From positions 1 to 15,519 of the forward strand of contig CAZFQD010000042.1 of the NCBI GenBank assembly GCA_964520885.1: a stretch of DNA of 15,519 nucleotides, in the 5' to 3' direction. The stretch is from CAZFQD01 sp964520885. GTDB taxonomy: Bacteria > Bacillota > Clostridia > Oscillospirales > SIG519. The notes beneath the pieces were generated by a model, which saw only the letters and a list, made by a program, of their open reading frames with translations, had not been told where the DNA came from and searched no databases. Below are positions 13,498-15,519 of the stretch, piece by piece (the stretch's first letter is position 1; the number at the start of each line of letters is the position of its first letter). Position numbers and translations under genes: made by a program.

Positions 13498-14802
13498 TTG
13501 AATGCAATCGTCGTCGGTGCCGGTCTTGCCGGCTGTGAAGCGGCACATCAAATTGCAAATGCAGGAATAAGTGTTACACTTTATGAAATGAAGCCTAAAA
13601 GCAAAACGCCTGCACATCATTCTGATAATTTTTGTGAGTTGGTTTGCTCAAATTCTCTTCGTTCAAACAGCCTTACTAATGCAGTTGGGCTTTTAAAAGA
13701 GGAACTTAGAATTTTATGCTCATTAGTAATTGATTGTGCAGACAAAACACGAGTTCCCGCAGGTGGCTCTTTGGCAGTTGACAGGGAGGACTTTTCAGGT
13801 TTGGTCACAAAGATTATTAAAGAAAACCCTTTAATTACAATTATTGAAGAAGAAATAAACGAAATCCCAAAGGCTGATGTTGTAATAATTGCAACAGGAC
13901 CTTTAACTACTGAGAATTTAGCCAATAACATAAAGGATAGATTTGGTCAAAATGAGCTATATTTTTTTGATGCCGCCGCTCCGATAGTAACTTTTGACAG
14001 TATTGATATGAACAAGGCTTACTTTGCCTCAAGGTATGATAAAGGCACACCGGATTATATTAATTGCCCTATGGAAAAGGAAGAATACGAAGTGTTTTAT
14101 AATGAATTGGTAAATGCCGAAACGGCTGAATTAAAAGAGTTTGACAAGGAACAATTAAAGGTTTTTGAAGGGTGTATGCCTGTGGAGGTTATGGCAAAAA
14201 GGGGAATTAACACCTTGCTTTTTGGTCCTTTAAAGCCCGTGGGCTTAAAAAATCCTTATACCAATAAAGAGCCTTATGCAGTGGTTCAACTTAGAAAAGA
14301 TAATAAAGAAGGCACACTTTACAATTTGGTTGGCTTTCAAACTCAATTAAAATTTCCCGAGCAAAAAAGAGTATTCAGTTTAATTCCCTCTTTAGAAAAT
14401 GTTGAATTTATTCGTTATGGAGTTATGCACAGAAACACTTTTTTAAATTCTCCTTTATTACTTGATAACACTTATGCTGTAAAAAAACAGCAAAATATAT
14501 TTTTTGCTGGGCAGATAACCGGTGTGGAAGGCTATGTTGAATCGGTTGCAAGTGGCTTTGTGGCTGGGGTTAATGCTGTCCGATTTTTACAAAAGAAAGA
14601 GAAAATTATTTTCCCAAAGCAAACTGCAATTGGAGCATTAGCAAACTATATAAGCGATGAAAGTGTTAAAAATTTTCAGCCTATGAATATTAATTTTTCT
14701 CTTTTTCCACCATTAGAAAAAAGAATAAGAAATAAAAAAGAAAGATATTTAGATATTTCAAATCGGTCTTTGGCATTGTTAATGGAGAAAAAATATGTTT
14801 AA
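13498..14802 (+). CDS. trmFO: Methylenetetrahydrofolate-tRNA-(uracil-5-)-methyltransferase TrmFO
   Basis: TrmFO makes 5-methyluridine at position 54 in the T-loop of tRNA, taking the methyl carbon from methylenetetrahydrofolate and electrons through FAD. The 434-residue length is normal for the family. The N-terminus has the FAD-binding motif VGAGLAGCEAA (G7, G9, G12). Family motifs include CELVCSNSLRS with Cys50 and FEGCMPVEVMAKRG with Cys226; the latter aligns with the catalytic cysteine of the Bacillus enzyme. The C-terminal FAD-contacting motif is FAGQITGVEGYVESVASG. The start is TTG at 13498, preceded by AAGGAG (13483-13488). In many Firmicutes trmFO follows topA closely; here the accessory block separates them. 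The stop overlaps the next gene by 8 bases, suggesting translational coupling. Confidence 0.97.
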   Translation: MNAIVVGAGLAGCEAAHQIANAGISVTLYEMKPKSKTPAHHSDNFCELVCSNSLRSNSLTNAVGLLKEELRILCSLVIDCADKTRVPAGGSLAVDREDFSGLVTKIIKENPLITIIEEEINEIPKADVVIIATGPLTTENLANNIKDRFGQNELYFFDAAAPIVTFDSIDMNKAYFASRYDKGTPDYINCPMEKEEYEVFYNELVNAETAELKEFDKEQLKVFEGCMPVEVMAKRGINTLLFGPLKPVGLKNPYTNKEPYAVVQLRKDNKEGTLYNLVGFQTQLKFPEQKRVFSLIPSLENVEFIRYGVMHRNTFLNSPLLLDNTYAVKKQQNIFFAGQITGVEGYVESVASGFVAGVNAVRFLQKKEKIIFPKQTAIGALANYISDESVKNFQPMNINFSLFPPLEKRIRNKKERYLDISNRSLALLMEKKYV

Positions 14803-15166
14803 ACACAATGATTATATTTTAGACCAAATAGAAATGTTGGGCGATTTTTTAAGAACAGTTTTTAATCAAGAAAGCGAACCAATTGCACAGGTTTTTAATG
14901 AGGATGGCTCGTTTTCAGCAACAAACTTTTTGAAATATCGCCTTAAAAAAATGCTATTAGAAGGTCAGATAAATGAAGCGGAAAACATTTTATTTGATGA
15001 AATAAAAAAAAGTCCTGAATATTCATACTTAGATGTGGCACTGTATTTTTATAAAGAATTATTAAAATTAGATAAAAAAACTTTGATAAAGCAAGGCTTT
15101 TCTGAGCAAGAAATAGTTGAAGGGTTAAATGACATAAAAAAAATATACAAAGTGATAAACGAATAG
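14795..15166 (+). CDS. DUF6483-type hypothetical protein
   Basis: The 123-residue protein is soluble and mostly helical by composition. It opens HNDYILDQIEMLGDFLRTVF and has a middle part KYRLKKMLLEGQINEAENILFDEI that looks like a helix-turn-helix repeat of the TPR kind, then YLDVALYFYKELLKLD. It resembles the DUF6483 family of Clostridia, for which I know no function. The ATG lies inside the end of trmFO (8-base overlap, ATGTTTAA), so it is probably translated by coupling with trmFO; no separate promoter is seen. The gene ends with TAG, which shows that TAG is a normal stop in this genome. Confidence 0.65.
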   Translation: MFKHNDYILDQIEMLGDFLRTVFNQESEPIAQVFNEDGSFSATNFLKYRLKKMLLEGQINEAENILFDEIKKSPEYSYLDVALYFYKELLKLDKKTLIKQGFSEQEIVEGLNDIKKIYKVINE

Positions 15167-15215
15167 TTTAATTTTAATCAATGTATATATGTGTATAATA
15201 ATGTGTTTTTTTGTG

Positions 15216-15244
15216 TTGCGATTTATCTTAAATTATGGTATAAT
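15216..15244 (+). promoter_or_regulatory. Promoter of the PAP2-family gene
   Basis: TTGCGA (15216-15221) and TATAAT (15239-15244) are separated by 17 bases. The bases TGG directly before TATAAT give an extended -10 (TGn) element. The predicted transcription start near 15251 leaves a leader of about 45 bases before the PAP2-type start. This marks a new transcription unit after the trmFO pair. I see no clear terminator hairpin in 15167-15215. Confidence 0.75.
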
Positions 15245-15296
15245 GCGTTATAATATACAGTTCTTATCTCTTATCATTGAAAAGTTGGTGTTTATT

Positions 15297-15519
15297 TTGG
15301 GCGGAATAGAATTTGTGCAAAGTTTTTCAAATCCTTTTCTTGATGTATTTTTTGAAGGAGTTACAATTGTTGCCGAACAATTTATTATGATGTTTGTTGT
15401 TGGGTATTTTTATTGGTGTAGCGAAAGAACATACAATGCAAAATTTATGCTTACTGTTATGTCTGGTTTTTCAGTAAATGCTTTATTTAAAAATATTTTT
15501 AGAGTACAAAGACCATTTG
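15297..15519 (+). CDS. PAP2-family phosphatase, N-terminal part (3' end outside window)
   Basis: PAP2 enzymes are membrane phosphatases that dephosphorylate lipid substrates such as phosphatidic acid or undecaprenyl pyrophosphate. The frame is open to the end of the window (74 codons). It starts GGIEFVQSFSNPFLDVFFEG, which matches the N-terminus of many clostridial PAP2 proteins. It continues with a hydrophobic segment around residues 30-41 (MMFVVGYFYWC) and ends exactly at the first catalytic motif, KNIFRVQRPF, which fits KxxxxxxRP. The C-terminal SGH and SRxxxxxH motifs would lie outside. I prefer the TTG at 15297 because it gives the family-like N-terminus and GGTG (15287-15290) lies upstream. 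GTG at 15288 or 15315 is also possible. Confidence 0.8.
   Translation, partial: MGGIEFVQSFSNPFLDVFFEGVTIVAEQFIMMFVVGYFYWCSERTYNAKFMLTVMSGFSVNALFKNIFRVQRPF

Noticed and set aside
13617..13931. Antisense 104-codon frame within trmFO
   Set aside because: It lies opposite conserved TrmFO motifs and has no independent support.

Overview
This window looks like a chromosomal segment of a low-G+C Gram-positive bacterium (Bacillota, probably class Clostridia). The evidence is AT-rich codon use throughout, strong AGGAGG-type ribosome binding sites, frequent TTG starts (topA, the glucan synthase, trmFO, PAP2), and the order dprA - topA - trmFO, a conserved housekeeping neighbourhood in Firmicutes. I cannot place it below class level from sequence alone.

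Layout. Positions 1-2784 hold the 3' part of dprA followed at once by topA. Positions 2785-3143 are a 359-base gene-free stretch. It contains a short hairpin repeat, an antisense reading-frame fragment without a start, a terminator-like hairpin, a repeat-rich AT region and a consensus promoter. From that promoter (3079-3107) runs a short operon: a Phd/YefM-type antitoxin without a toxin, a YtxH-like protein whose 5' end carries an in-frame TAG, a 49-residue lmo0937-family (DUF5670) membrane protein, a possible 28-residue membrane peptide, and a YggT-family membrane protein (to 4507). After a hairpin comes one very large gene (4640-13429, 2929 residues), a membrane-bound cyclic beta-1,2-glucan synthase of the NdvB/Cgs type. 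It has GT84, glucoamylase-like and GH94 modules. Housekeeping genes resume with trmFO (13498-14802), an overlapping DUF6483-type gene (14795-15166), and the start of a PAP2-family phosphatase that runs off the end.

Main observation. The block between topA and trmFO is bracketed by a perfect 21-bp direct repeat (2988-3008 and 13413-13433). The left copy cuts into the antisense fragment. The right copy encodes the last residues and stop codon of the glucan synthase and supplies a -35-like hexamer upstream of trmFO. I read this as an accessory module of roughly 10.4 kb placed between topA and trmFO. There is no transposase, integrase or other mobility gene in it.

How the genes may work together. 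dprA, topA and trmFO serve DNA uptake/recombination, supercoiling and tRNA modification. The accessory block is envelope-related: three or four small membrane proteins of types often linked to stress or envelope physiology, next to an enzyme that makes or processes beta-1,2-glucan at the membrane. A joint role in envelope or osmotic stress is an inference from proximity; nothing in the sequence proves it.
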